Positions 24,201 through 30,289 of a DNA stretch of 34,658 nucleotides are shown here, in pieces. The notes beneath the pieces were generated by a model, which was not told the origin of the DNA, did not search any database, and saw nothing but the letters and a program-made list of their open reading frames with translations. This DNA comes from Streptomyces triticisoli (GTDB taxonomy: Bacteria > Actinomycetota > Actinomycetes > Streptomycetales > Streptomycetaceae). How positions within the stretch are numbered: position 1 is the first letter of the stretch; every line of letters starts with the position of its first letter. Both the position numbers and the translations under genes were made by a program. Location: NCBI RefSeq assembly GCF_003270085.1, contig NZ_QFDQ01000198.1:1-34658 (forward strand), written 5' to 3'.

Positions 24201-25915
24201 AGCGCAAGGTGACGGACGGGTCGTCGACGTACACCTACGACTCACTGGACCGTGTTGCCAAGAACGGGTCCACCGCGTTCCGCTACGACGGCGGCTCCAA
24301 CAACCTCCTCGGTGACGGCACCACGGACTACAGCCGCACACCAGGCGGCTCCCTGCTCGCCAGCACCGATGGCACCACCACCCAGTGGTCCGTCACCGAC
24401 CAGCACACCGACCTCGTCGCGGGCCTGTCTGTCGACGGCACCGAGGTCACCGGTTCCACGGCCTACGACCCCTTCGGTACGAAGACCGCCACCGAGGGCA
24501 GCATGCCTGCCGTCGGCTACCAGTCCGGCTGGACCGACCCGGCCAGCGGCGACGTCAATATGGCCGCTCGCTGGTACCAGCCGAGGACCGGCACCTTCGC
24601 CTCTCGTGACACCTGGCAACTCGACGGTTCCCCTTCTGTGGAACTCAACCGCTACCTCTACGCGGATGCGGGCCCGCTCAACGGCATCGACCCCACTGGT
24701 CACAACCGTGCCTGCGCCTGCGGAGGGGCAGGGATCTTTGTGCGCAGTGGTAGCGGCGTACGGGTGGGCGGCGGCAGCGGCGCACGAGTGGGCGGCAGCC
24801 GTCCCCGGACCACCAAATCGACAAAGCCCAAATCCCGAAACAAGTCCCGGGGAAGAACCCCATACCGTAACCGTGACTACGACATGTGCAGTTCCAGGAA
24901 CCCGCGTTGCGTCAAGCCTCGCCCTGGAAACCACCCCAAGCCCGTCCGTAGCACCACACCTTCCCGGGGCACGGCCGGCCGCTGCACCACCACGTCCTGC
25001 GGCACACGCAGCTACTCTCCCACCACCCCTTACCGCAGCACCGGCGGCCCCACCCGCACCGGCGGCCCCACCCGCACCGGCGGAACCCCGCGCACCGGCA
25101 CGATCAAGCCCCCCAAGCCGCCCACACCCCAGAATCCCAACCGCGGCAGGAATCCCACTACCGCACCCGTCCGCCCCGCCCCCAAGCCAAGCGTCGACAC
25201 CGCACGCATCCAGCAGCAAGCACTGCAACAGGCAGTGGTCCTGGACCAACGACACGCCATTGAAATGGCCCTGGGCGGGACGCAGCCGTTCACTCCAGAC
25301 GCGGTCGAGATTGCTGCTGACTACAGTCAGTCTCGTATGGTGACTACGCAGGACGACTACGAGTTCGCTCCGGACTCGGCGTCTGCAGTGACCAGGTCAA
25401 GCTGCCGAAAGGGCAACACGGCAGTGCACTACATGCCGTTGGACGAACTTGGCAGAGCACAGGGGATGTTCGCCTGCCTCAACAAGGATGACTACAACTA
25501 CGTCAAGTCGGAGAAGATCGACGGGATAATGGGTGTGCAATCCGACTGGGTCCTCAACAGCAACGAAACGATGATTGTCGGCACGTCAGCGGAGTACCCC
25601 ATCGACTGGGAGCACATCCCTCAAGGCTACAGTGGCGGTAAAGGGCTCCACCGCGGTCACTTGCTGGCCCGCTCGCTCGGCGGCGACGGTAACGACTTGC
25701 GTAACCTGGTCCCCCTGTATGCCAAGGTGAACACGCCTGCGATGAGCGGTTATGAGAGCGACTTGGAGGAACGAGTTCAAAAGGGAGAGACTATTTACTA
25801 CCAAGTGGTTCCACATTACGAAGGGAACAACCCGATACCGGACTATTTGGACCTTCGGTGGGTTGGCAACATAGATGGAGCTGGCGGTGTGCGACTCCAT
25901 AATGTGCCGAGCTAG
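15239..25915 (+). CDS. Giant secreted Rhs/YD-repeat toxin with LamG domains and C-terminal nuclease
   Basis: About 3,558 residues, a polymorphic toxin. A signal peptide (1-27, RPARPLVVAVALVLAVLAG) implies Sec export. Then: a linker and DNRLRE-like region (about 367-545), Ig-like segments (about 548-771), the entry of the YD shell (TRTYNSLDPRAGGAFGSGWS, about 815-835), three LamG concanavalin-like domains (about 995-1231, 1275-1494, 1538-1773), a long YD-repeat shell (about 1783-3088) and the Rhs core (YDPFGT ... ARWYQPRTGTFASRD ... GIDPTGH, 3076-3157). A basic Gly/Thr/Pro linker leads to the tip. The last ~200 residues are a DNA/RNA non-specific endonuclease (HRGHLLARSLGG, H3474 as predicted general base; then NDLRNLVPL and VNTPAM). 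GTG 15239 was chosen for the GAGGTGGGGGG site; GTG 15227 is also possible. The SUKH gene 18 nt downstream is the likely immunity gene. Confidence 0.92.
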   Translation: MRPARPLVVAVALVLAVLAGTEQAALAVDQWTGNSSGEEAPDQRWGSAAGRSHSAAANATDASAKGGHAEPLTGRGELPAEGETGMTRLGGAPKLPKPGPVQETQAPDAPAVQGFDSKHSKELKGERKERQRTYRNTDGTYTTRFYTEPVNFRAKDGSWKAIDTTLVRQDDSGARTMDVSDPGWETEATESPVSFAGSADADPLVRMGLGDGLSVGYSVEGADAATGRVEGSLITYAGVRDASDVELVAGGSSVKEVVVLHDRTAPSEWRFPLELEGLTAAPDGHGGIVFTDAAGVQRAWMPPGWMQDSATSDDSTEGEVSSGVVFSLDEENGRQVVVMRLDADWLNAPERVFPVRVDPSVKSFAATSGTYVEYPYNQNFASDTVLKVGTYDGGSHKAAAFLRFSGVESTLKNAWVLGANLALYNTWSYSCTARPVTVHPITSNWSETTTSKWPGPSTGSSLASKSFAHGWRPAGTETWSCGPAWESIKLGSAGRTLVDDWTHGRKKNYGLAVKASTTDSRGWKQFGSDDYPNGKPSLDVTWTKYGATYKLGDFTAPVTATTQGVQKVTVTNQGQETWPKGGNYKLRYNLFDASSKEITDKSKIAWTEMPKNVAPGDSVTLDAKVAPLTPATYTVQWTMDDYGVSRFTTAGVPGPAVKISAVNIPPQLTAESPGSGVTVDSLTPTLWAKGTDADHYPKATLQYTFEVCEVEGSNLRKNCRKGVRSTAQQWAVPSGWLSWGKSYAWYAYVYDGAATSAQPGPALLTTQVPQPTVTSHLGGADDGKEIGTRTGNYVTAATDAAMSTVGPELSVTRTYNSLDPRAGGAFGSGWSTRWDMRVHEEPQTSTALVTLSDGSQVRFGLNPDGTYAGPSDGALTLARQRGEGWALRERSGAVYHFMPSGVLAQIVDTAGRAQSVAHEAEDGGPVKKVTDTLSGRSLSFTWSGGHVKSVTTSAVDADTPGLTWNYHYDGDRLTKVCAPSTTKCTVYEYGDGSVYRSSVLDAAPTSYWRLGEGEGETATSEAVSRTGLNEAVYRDIQLSTDSALAGTADTSVGFDGTDSVIELPADTLKAAAYPAVELWFKTSTPTAVLLGFQDGELGTKPTSWRPVLNIDGAGKLRGEFYLSGASGATPIVSSRTVTDGKWHHVVLSASATTQTLYLDGAEVGSLDGAIIDQSGEYAYLGGGYGSSGWMGLPGGDYYFKGQMDEVAFYNHPLDAVTVAEHYAARAAIGQVTKVTLPSGRVHATAVYDPVSGRLTQHTDANGGTWKVSSPSYSTASSSYAATIQRSGPTGYWRLGERSGAQAASPLGDGLTGAYLDGVRLGSPGIFADGDDTAASFTGDGAVEVPSESLGKGTSMSVELWFKTADSGVLTTNQNTEFGDTPTGWRPMLVIDSAGKLRGKFTPSASSILSKQTVNDNKWHHVLLTGNEGVQVLFVDGEYQGQTASGVETLRHSRVLIGGGYASSGWDGQAGGYRNFTGQIDEVAFYDKALVQLTQASDGSWGYPVWLQSSILKYLKSPDTPNRHIQARTTLVNGTADQYQGVAIADAPAGYWSLGEEDGTTLHSQVGGPDTNARFVPDTGTLRRSSLHAPGIFGVGQDSGATLARGGHIEIPGSMPAGTTDLSVEMWFRTSTPSAVLLGFQNQPIGQIPTSWRAVLNIDGAGKLRGEFYLANVSGATPIVSAQTVTDGAWHHVVLSGSGTTQALYLDGVKVGSLNGTIAEQSLRYAYVGGGYGSSGWMGLPANTYYFNGDIDEVALYRKSLTADQVSAHYRAQAEGADSGLTATITLTDPKQKTSKAAYDALHGQRVVSRTDATGAVTSYAYDTGGFLHTVTDPNGHATVTGHDARGNTVSTTTCRDADSCWTSFSSYHLNSSDPLDPRNDKPLTYRDQRSSDYRDDRYRTAYTYNSLGLPLTAVRPDNSTASTTYTAGTETAVGGGTTPAGLVSTQTTPGGAKTSYHYYANGDLAEVISPSGLVTKYTYDGLGRRTSEKQVSDTFPDGVTTSYGYDVASRIVTETGAGVRNEITGTTHTAKITRDYDEDGNLLSETTKDTTGGDPERTTAYHYNAHGLNDSVTDAEQHTTLFEHDELGRVTGMTDPAGTRFTYTYTARGQHATTVLKGWTGDPSGTTRDLTVVSNAYDPAGRLASTTDAMGATTAHTYFADGLPATTTAKQVTQADGTKRDIVLEANTYDPAGNLTQQVTGGGRTTRTYTVDALGRTRTSVLDPGGLNRTSTFAYDADDRLKEQTQTISGSKKLTTTAEYDSAGNPTRQTITDGTSAHTTTGTYDQRGLPLTTVSPRGNVTGADASAYTTTYRYDELGRLVQETVPAVQAEENGGTATTVKPTTLTGYNTFGEATETKDAREKVARAEVDRLGRTTAVTLPDYTPSGGSTALTATTRTTYTALGLPQSVTDPLGRTTRYGYDQFGQLTSRTDPVANPADALRAQSDYGLVAGPVTNAEGGGVTRYTWTPTGLQLSATDPTGARTEATYDELGRQLTATTIERYPNRLNLVTRYTWDDADNQTASTTPGGITTTSTYNPAGEAKSVTDPVGTTRFDYDGLGRPTETVDATNRRTTTTYDALDDVTASTDYGTGTTALRTTTAEYDADGNRTAVVSPETKARTTFTYDALGRMTKQVEPVSGSESITTTFGYDATGNRTRFTDGRGNTTVYTFNSWGLPESTIEPATTAHPNAADRTWTTVYDKAGQAVTELLPGRVKRERAYDGLGRLVRETGTGAEAATTDRTLGYDLAGRLTSVGSDDPLTPSTYTYNDRGQLLTANGPAGVVNYTYDADGNMTERRDAKNTTSYGYDSAGRLEWLWNWMTRADIWYEWDAAGRPVMEQYAIQPEGSTEWVESARRSYGYDSLGRLTDDIITTPDETTNIATTTYAYDLDDQLTWKKTTGTAGAGEHVYGYDQAGRLSYWTGGDRTTHYEWDAAGNRVEAGPVTAAYDERNRLLTDGSSTYRYTARGTLATVETGTDSRSLTFDAFERKVTDGSSTYTYDSLDRVAKNGSTAFRYDGGSNNLLGDGTTDYSRTPGGSLLASTDGTTTQWSVTDQHTDLVAGLSVDGTEVTGSTAYDPFGTKTATEGSMPAVGYQSGWTDPASGDVNMAARWYQPRTGTFASRDTWQLDGSPSVELNRYLYADAGPLNGIDPTGHNRACACGGAGIFVRSGSGVRVGGGSGARVGGSRPRTTKSTKPKSRNKSRGRTPYRNRDYDMCSSRNPRCVKPRPGNHPKPVRSTTPSRGTAGRCTTTSCGTRSYSPTTPYRSTGGPTRTGGPTRTGGTPRTGTIKPPKPPTPQNPNRGRNPTTAPVRPAPKPSVDTARIQQQALQQAVVLDQRHAIEMALGGTQPFTPDAVEIAADYSQSRMVTTQDDYEFAPDSASAVTRSSCRKGNTAVHYMPLDELGRAQGMFACLNKDDYNYVKSEKIDGIMGVQSDWVLNSNETMIVGTSAEYPIDWEHIPQGYSGGKGLHRGHLLARSLGGDGNDLRNLVPLYAKVNTPAMSGYESDLEERVQKGETIYYQVVPHYEGNNPIPDYLDLRWVGNIDGAGGVRLHNVPS
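18220..20560 (+). repeat. Three LamG-domain copies within the toxin gene
   Basis: Blocks at about 18220-18930, 19060-19720 and 19850-20555 each encode a LamG domain opening with SYWRLGE-like and closing with DEVAFY-like strands. Copies 1 and 3 are closest: both carry SWR.VLNIDGAGKLRGEFYL, TVTDG.WHHVVLS and GGGYGSSGWMGLP, suggesting duplication followed by partial homogenisation. Copy 2 has diverged (GKLRGKFTPS, KWHHVLLTGNEG). LamG domains usually bind glycans or proteins, so they may be the target-binding part. Confidence 0.85.
25040..25093 (+). repeat. 18-bp in-frame repeat in the toxin linker
   Basis: ACCGGCGGCCCCACCCGC occurs twice exactly (25040-25057, 25058-25075), followed by a degenerate third copy. 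It encodes TGGPTR-TGGPTR-TGGTPR, part of the flexible basic linker between the Rhs core and the nuclease tip. Copy number is likely to vary between strains. Confidence 0.85.
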
Positions 25916-25933
25916 TCGTAGAGGAGAGCATGC

Positions 25934-26470
25934 ATGTCCTGGATCGCCCAACTTGTGGTGGCCGTTGGATGGCATCCACGCAATCTCAATGTTGAGTGGG
26001 CCACGATCGAGACCCGTCTCGGGACGCAGTTGCCCGCTGATTACCGAGACTTCTGTGAGGCTTTTGGCGCCGGTGAGTTCTGTGACTACCTCACCGTCTA
26101 CGCCTCAGCCGGCGGCGCGGACTCGGAACTGGTCGACTCGCAGGAAACAAACCGGCGGATCATCGTTGAGCACCCGGTGGTGGCGAAAGGCTACCTCCCC
26201 TACGGTCTGTACCAGCCCGGCGTACAGGGTGGCATTCTCCAGTGGGGCGCAAGTGTCCAAGGCGATGAGTTCGCCTGGCTTGCACACAGCACCACGGCCC
26301 CAGAGACCTGGCCGGTACTGGCCCGTGATGACGCCGGAGGATGGCAGCGGTTCGATATGTCAATGGGTAAGTTCTTGTATCGGCTGCTTGCTGACGAGTC
26401 ATTCGAAGGGTTCGGGGGTTTTGGAGCGGTCGGGCAGACGAGCCCTCCGTTCTTCACGCCCCGCTCCTGA
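25934..26470 (+). CDS. SMI1/KNR4 (SUKH) family immunity protein
   Basis: A 178-residue cytosolic protein of the SUKH superfamily, the most common class of immunity proteins next to bacterial polymorphic toxins. The family core is visible: IETRLGTQLPADYRDFCEAF, then GAGEFCDYLTVYAS, and a central LPYGLYQPGVQGGILQWG with W residues. The C-terminus is Gly/Phe-rich (FEGFGGFGAVG). GGAG lies 7 nt before the ATG, and the gap to the toxin stop is 18 nt, so both are probably on one transcript. It should bind and block the nuclease tip; direct inhibition is inferred from position and family. Confidence 0.88.
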   Translation: MSWIAQLVVAVGWHPRNLNVEWATIETRLGTQLPADYRDFCEAFGAGEFCDYLTVYASAGGADSELVDSQETNRRIIVEHPVVAKGYLPYGLYQPGVQGGILQWGASVQGDEFAWLAHSTTAPETWPVLARDDAGGWQRFDMSMGKFLYRLLADESFEGFGGFGAVGQTSPPFFTPRS

Positions 26471-27149
26471 CCTCGGTCGTGCATCTGGCTTCGATTCGTC
26501 AGCCGGATTCGGTCGTTGATCGATCCGGCGGTTCGCCCGTAATGTTCTTGGCCGTTGCGTGACCCGCACTGGCGGATCTGCTCGGCCATGCCATCGCCCC
26601 ACATTTATGTCCTTCCCGTGAGACGGTGGGTTGAACAGACGCGCGCGCCGCAACATAGAATTTTGGTAACACCCTTGTAGTTCACCAAGCGTGCTCAACG
26701 TGTGACTGGCAGGACTTCGAAGCGCCGCGCGCACGCCTGCTTTGAGAACGCAAGCGCCCGTACCTGAGTCGACCGGTGCGGGACGCGGTCTGCGGGGCTT
26801 GGGACACCCATCCTGCTGAAAGTGTGAACACACGGCCGGTGAATGTACCTCACGCGCTCGCATGAGCGGCATGCGAACACTGAAGGCCGAGATGCTCACC
26901 CTTCTTGGAGGGGGTAGGTGCCCCCTGGCCGGGTCAAGGGGGCGTGTCCCACGACGTGATGCGGGCGATCGGGCCCTTCGCATTCTGGCACGAGGACCGT
27001 GACAGTCTCCGGGAAGGACGCAGCCCGCGAAGTACTCCGCTGAGACGGGTCGCGCACTTGACTCGGCGAAGTCAGCCGTCCCCTACCTACGGATTTCGAC
27101 ACCTTGACCCCTGCACCACCCGCGGAACGCCATCCGTTGCCGCTGGGCG
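26471..27149. other. 679-bp gap of apparently decayed sequence after the toxin/immunity pair
   Basis: No frame here has a ribosome site and a recognisable domain. Composition changes along it: a stretch near 26600-26690 is AT-richer than its surroundings, and coding-like segments shift frame, mostly on the reverse strand. It may be the remains of an older toxin-tip/immunity cassette or of a mobile element, but I cannot name one. A hairpin (26502-26529) and a possible promoter (TTGAAC at 26631, TAGAAT at 26656, spacing 19) are the only sites I would note. Confidence 0.5.
26502..26529. terminator. Possible terminator of the toxin/immunity operon
   Basis: GCCGGAT pairs with ATCCGGC, extended inward by CG/CG past a one-base bulge, 32 nt after the immunity stop codon. 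No T-tract is seen. Confidence 0.4.
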
Positions 27150-27338
27150 TCAGGTCTGGGCGGCGTACGAGGCAAAGCCGTTCCATGCGGTGGGGGAGAG
27201 GGTGAGTTGCGGGCCGCGCTTGTCCTTGGAGTCCCGGACGTGGACCGTAGTGGGAGTGAGGGCGACCTCGATGCAAGCGTCGCCGTCGGAGCCGCTGTGA
27301 CTGCTCTTGAACCAAGTCAGGTCGGACGTACTGCTCAT
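27150..27338 (-). CDS. DUF397 small protein
   Basis: A 62-residue protein with the DUF397 hallmarks: TWFKSSHSGSDGDACIEVA near the start, VRDSKDKRGPQLTLSPTAW in the middle and FASYA at the end. The ATG overlaps the TGA of the upstream regulator (ATGA), so the pair is translationally coupled. In Streptomyces, DUF397 proteins act as small partners of WhiJ-like helix-turn-helix regulators in development and antibiotic control. The same role is inferred here. Confidence 0.92.
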   Translation of the reverse strand: MSSTSDLTWFKSSHSGSDGDACIEVALTPTTVHVRDSKDKRGPQLTLSPTAWNGFASYAAQT

Positions 27339-28180
27339 GGCGCTCCTCGCATTCGCTTCAACAGGCTTCGCGAGTCCTCGGGGTTGAGAGCCTGTGAGCG
27401 CAGTTTTGCATACCGCTGGAGCATGATGCTGACCTCGTCCGGGTCCGTGATCAGAAGCCCGCCACGCTGCCCTTCTGCGTACCCGAACCATCGGTGGTCC
27501 GGGGTCTCCAGCAACATCAACGGCCCGTCGAATCCCGAGTGATCGGGCTGTCGTAGCGGCATGACCTGCAACTCGACATTGAAACGGCTCGACTGAACGA
27601 TCAAGTGGTCGATCAGCTCGCGCGTGACGTCGTCGCCACCTGTCGCGCGCTCGATGAGCGCCTGCTCGACGATGAAGCTGAACGCGATGGGCGGCTTGTG
27701 GTCCAGGAGCCGCTGCCGTTCCAGACGTGCGGCCACCTGGTGATCCACTTGATCCGCCTCCTTGACCGGTGGGACGCTCGCGGTGACCGCTCGGGCGTAG
27801 GCCTCCGTCTGCAGGAACCCAGGGATGACGCGGCACTCGTACGTCCAGTAGGTGATGGCGGACCTCTCCAGGCGGGCCCATTGCCGGAACCACGCCGCCA
27901 GCCCCGGTTGCCGTGCCAGATGGCTCGCGGCCTTCCGCAGCGCGCCCGTGTTGCCCAGGGCCTGCTCCGCCCGTTCCACGAAGGCCGGGTCCGGCATGCG
28001 GCGGCCCAACTCCACCGAGGCCACCGTGTGTTTGGAGAAGCGGACCTGCTCGCCCAGTTCCGCCCGACTCAGGCCGGCGTGCTCCCGCAACGCCTGGACG
28101 ACTGCGCCGAACGTCCGCAGACTGTCCGAGCACTCGGGCTCGCCGCCCGTAACCGTCCCCACCGTGCTGTCCGCCACCAT
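27335..28180 (-). CDS. WhiJ-type XRE regulator with DUF5753 domain
   Basis: A 281-residue regulator. The helix-turn-helix lies at about 25-60 (LREHAGLSRAELGEQVRFSK, HTVASVELGRRMPD). The C-terminal two thirds match DUF5753 (WTYECRVIPGFLQTEAYARA, then FSFIVEQALIERATGG and a late MLLETPDHRWFGYAEGQ). GGGAGGTGG precedes the ATG at 28180. It is coupled to the DUF397 gene and divergent from an RsbW-like ATPase gene; this three-gene set recurs many times in Streptomyces genomes and is tied to development (WhiJ/BldB-type networks). Target promoters are unknown; the 123-bp divergent gap is a likely self-binding site. Confidence 0.92.
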   Translation of the reverse strand: MVADSTVGTVTGGEPECSDSLRTFGAVVQALREHAGLSRAELGEQVRFSKHTVASVELGRRMPDPAFVERAEQALGNTGALRKAASHLARQPGLAAWFRQWARLERSAITYWTYECRVIPGFLQTEAYARAVTASVPPVKEADQVDHQVAARLERQRLLDHKPPIAFSFIVEQALIERATGGDDVTRELIDHLIVQSSRFNVELQVMPLRQPDHSGFDGPLMLLETPDHRWFGYAEGQRGGLLITDPDEVSIMLQRYAKLRSQALNPEDSRSLLKRMRGAP

Positions 28181-28303
28181 CGGCCACCTCCCGTGCACCC
28201 GCCTCGCCGTACACATCGAGCAACGACCGCGCTCACGGATAGTCACATGTACTGCCCAGTCCGCAACCGCGTACGTCGTCGCGGCGTACGCAGTGTTTGC
28301 CTG

Positions 28304-28807
28304 GTGAAAGGGCGCCCTGAGCCGCCAGGTTGGGCCCATGACCGCACCATCCGCGCCTCAACGGCCGGTTACCGTACGACGTTCACCCAGCGCTTCAGCT
28401 GCACCCCGCTCGGCGCCCGCCTCGCCCGGCACCTCGCCCTCGCCCAACTGCACACCTGGGGTATCCCGCACGGCACCCCACCCTCCGACGCCGCCGCCAC
28501 GATCGTCGGCGAGCTGACCGCCAACGCCGTGACCCACGGCCGTGTACCGGGCCGTGACTTCGAGCTGCGCCTGACGCACGCCCCAAGCGTCCTGCTGCGC
28601 ATCGAGGTGTCCGACACCCGTACCGAACGCCGGCCACCGGGGCCCGCTGACCTGGCACCGTCATTGCCATCGCTCGACGAGGCTGGCCGGGGCTTGTTCC
28701 TCGTCGACGCGCTCGCCGACCGGTGGGAGGTGCTGGACCGTGTGTCCGGGGGCGTGGCCCTGCCCGGCAAGACCGCCCGCGTCGAACTCGACCTGCCGCC
28801 CGCGTGA
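28304..28807 (+). CDS. RsbW-like HATPase (anti-sigma type) with uncertain N-terminus
   Basis: A GHKL-type ATP-binding protein of the RsbW/SpoIIAB class. The N-box is VGELTANAVTHGRV and the glycine box DEAGRGLFLVDALADRW. The only start in the same frame as the domain is a GTG at 28304 with no ribosome site, giving 167 residues. A more natural start, ATG 28338 (MTAPSAPQRPVTVRR), is in another frame and would join the domain at FTQRFS if one base were added near 28380. It forms the usual trio with the divergent HTH/DUF397 pair. It may be a frameshifted gene or carry a sequencing error. Confidence 0.75.
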   Translation: MKGRPEPPGWAHDRTIRASTAGYRTTFTQRFSCTPLGARLARHLALAQLHTWGIPHGTPPSDAAATIVGELTANAVTHGRVPGRDFELRLTHAPSVLLRIEVSDTRTERRPPGPADLAPSLPSLDEAGRGLFLVDALADRWEVLDRVSGGVALPGKTARVELDLPPA

Positions 28808-28867
28808 CGACGCAACCGAGCGGAATCCTGAGGGGCTTGCGGGTGTTGCTGGTCTACGCTGCCCCTT

Positions 28868-29245
28868 GTGATCGCCAAGCTGCAGTGTGTGGTGTTGGAC
28901 TGTGCTGATGTCCTTGAACTGTCCCGGTTCTATCAGTCGCTTCTCGGTGGGGCGGTGAACCAGCCGGATCCGCGCTGGTCGCTCGACGACGGTTGGGCGA
29001 CGCTTCACACCGATACGGGGCTCGTGCTCGCCTTCCAGCGCGTGGAAGACTATCGGCCACCGCAGTGGCCGGATCCCGCTCGGCCCCAGCAGTTCCACCT
29101 CGACCTGGGGGTCAAGGACCTCGACCAGGCCCAGGGAGACGTCCTCGGGCTGGGTGCCACGCTGCTCGACGTCGGTGACGGGGAACGCGGTTGGCGTGTT
29201 TTCGCGGATCCGGCAGGTCACCCGTTCTGTCTCGTCCGCGACTGA
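28868..29245 (+). CDS. VOC-family (glyoxalase/bleomycin-resistance-like) protein
   Basis: A 125-residue protein of the vicinal oxygen chelate fold. It starts IAKLQCVVLDCADVLELSRF, continues with FYQSLLGG and ends GWRVFADPAGHPFCLVRD, the standard beta-alpha-beta-beta-beta halves of this family. GTG at 28868 is the start; the ribosome site is weak. VOC proteins include metal-dependent lyases, dioxygenases and drug-binding proteins; the PQQFHLDLGV strand carries a His in a usual metal-ligand place. The substrate is unknown. It stands alone between the ATPase gene and a strong terminator. Confidence 0.88.
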   Translation: MIAKLQCVVLDCADVLELSRFYQSLLGGAVNQPDPRWSLDDGWATLHTDTGLVLAFQRVEDYRPPQWPDPARPQQFHLDLGVKDLDQAQGDVLGLGATLLDVGDGERGWRVFADPAGHPFCLVRD

Positions 29246-29365
29246 TCGGAGGCGCCGACAGGTGCGGCCACCGTCTCGTCGTCAGCCCACTCAGACAGTC
29301 CGATGCAGGGTGACCGAAGGAACCGATCCCTGCCTCTGCTGAACACCGCCGGGTCCTTCCGGCTC

Positions 29366-29401
29366 CGGGTCCCCGCATGCCGTGCCGCATGCGGGGACCC
29401 G
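29366..29401. terminator. Strong bidirectional terminator
   Basis: CGGGTCCCCGCATGC pairs perfectly with GCATGCGGGGACCCG (15 bp) around the 6-nt loop CGTGCC. It lies between convergent genes (VOC on plus, 90-residue protein on minus) and probably serves both. Confidence 0.85.
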
Positions 29402-29490
29402 CGCCTTCCCGGCCGTATGCCGGTCCCACGGCTTCCTCCTCCTTTGACTGGTGTGTGGGCGGGGTCAGGAAAGGCCGGATGGGGTTCCGG

Positions 29491-29763
29491 TCAGTCCGGC
29501 CGGTCGTGGAGCAGGGCGGCCCGTAGGTCGTGCTCGGTGATCTGGTCGGTGGGGAGGGGGAGCGTCCAGTGGTGGGCCGTGCCGTCCATGGACAGTGCGG
29601 CGACGACGGTTTCCAGTGGTGGGCGGCCGGGTTCGGTGTACGCGAATTGGCGGATGATGACGGCGGTGTCGTCGTCCAGGCCGAGCAGGGCGCGCACGGT
29701 GTCCCTCAGTTCGCGCAGGTGCGGGCTCGGTCCGGTGGTTGCCGGGCGTGGTCGCAGTGGCAT
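29491..29763 (-). CDS. Hypothetical protein, 90 residues
   Basis: A 90-residue soluble protein starting MPLRPRPATTGPSPHLRELR. AAGGAG lies 8 nt before the ATG, and codon use is typical, so it is likely real. It has an N-terminal helix (HLRELRDTVRALLGL) and alternating strands (DTAVIIRQFAYTE, LETVVAALSMDG, HHWTLPLPTDQI), suggesting a small alpha/beta fold. No family was recognised. It follows the membrane-protein gene by 73 bp in the same direction and may be the last gene of the cupredoxin operon. Confidence 0.7.
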   Translation of the reverse strand: MPLRPRPATTGPSPHLRELRDTVRALLGLDDDTAVIIRQFAYTEPGRPPLETVVAALSMDGTAHHWTLPLPTDQITEHDLRAALLHDRPD

Positions 29764-29836
29764 GGGGATACTCCTTGGTTCCGGTTGGTTCCGGGAGCAC
29801 CCAGGACGCCGGTGTCCCGGGCGGCTTCGCGGTGGT

Positions 29837-30289
29837 TCACTCGGGTGGTGTGCGGAGGGAGGCCCGGTCCCAGGCGGGTGTCCTGACGGGAGGTCGGGCA
29901 GCGCGGTGTCGTCCGGCCGCGGTTGCCTGCCAGGTGGCGAGGAGCAGCAGCGTGCCGGTTTCGGCCAGGAGGCTGAGCAGGGACTGTGGGGCGGGCTGCA
30001 GACCGTGTTCGGTGAACCCGAAGACGCCCACGGTGCGGGAGGCCGCGAAGCCGCCGAGGGCGCCCAGGGCCACGCCGGCGGCAGCGACCCTCATCAGCGG
30101 CGGCATCCCGATCAGCAGCAGGGCGGCGACCGCGAAGGAGACGCTGGCCTGGAGCAGGAACAGGGGGCCGACGATGTGGGTGAAGCGGTACTCGTCGACG
30201 TAGAGCTGGGCGTGGATGTATCCGCTCGCGGCGAGCGTGGCGGCGATCGCCCAGCGCAGGGCCGGGGCGAGGAGTCTTCCGGTGGTCAT
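29837..30289 (-). CDS. Small integral membrane protein, four predicted helices
   Basis: A 150-residue membrane protein. Hydrophobic spans are near 12-24, 40-61 (GPLFLLQASVSFAVAALLLIG), 67-83 and 105-122 (QSLLSLLAETGTLLLLATWQ), with a basic, Pro-rich C-terminal tail. The ATG overlaps the stop of the Tat phosphoesterase gene (ATGA). With the cupredoxin and the phosphoesterase it makes a three-gene operon of exported or membrane proteins, suggesting a common role in the cell envelope. The family is not recognised; it resembles small multi-helix proteins annotated as hypothetical membrane proteins. Confidence 0.8.
   Translation of the reverse strand: MTTGRLLAPALRWAIAATLAASGYIHAQLYVDEYRFTHIVGPLFLLQASVSFAVAALLLIGMPPLMRVAAAGVALGALGGFAASRTVGVFGFTEHGLQPAPQSLLSLLAETGTLLLLATWQATAAGRHRAARPPVRTPAWDRASLRTPPE

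Noticed and set aside
20585..24500. Repetitive YD segments considered as a possible CRISPR-like or satellite array
   Set aside because: The periodicity is in protein motifs within one open frame; the DNA units are neither identical nor evenly spaced.
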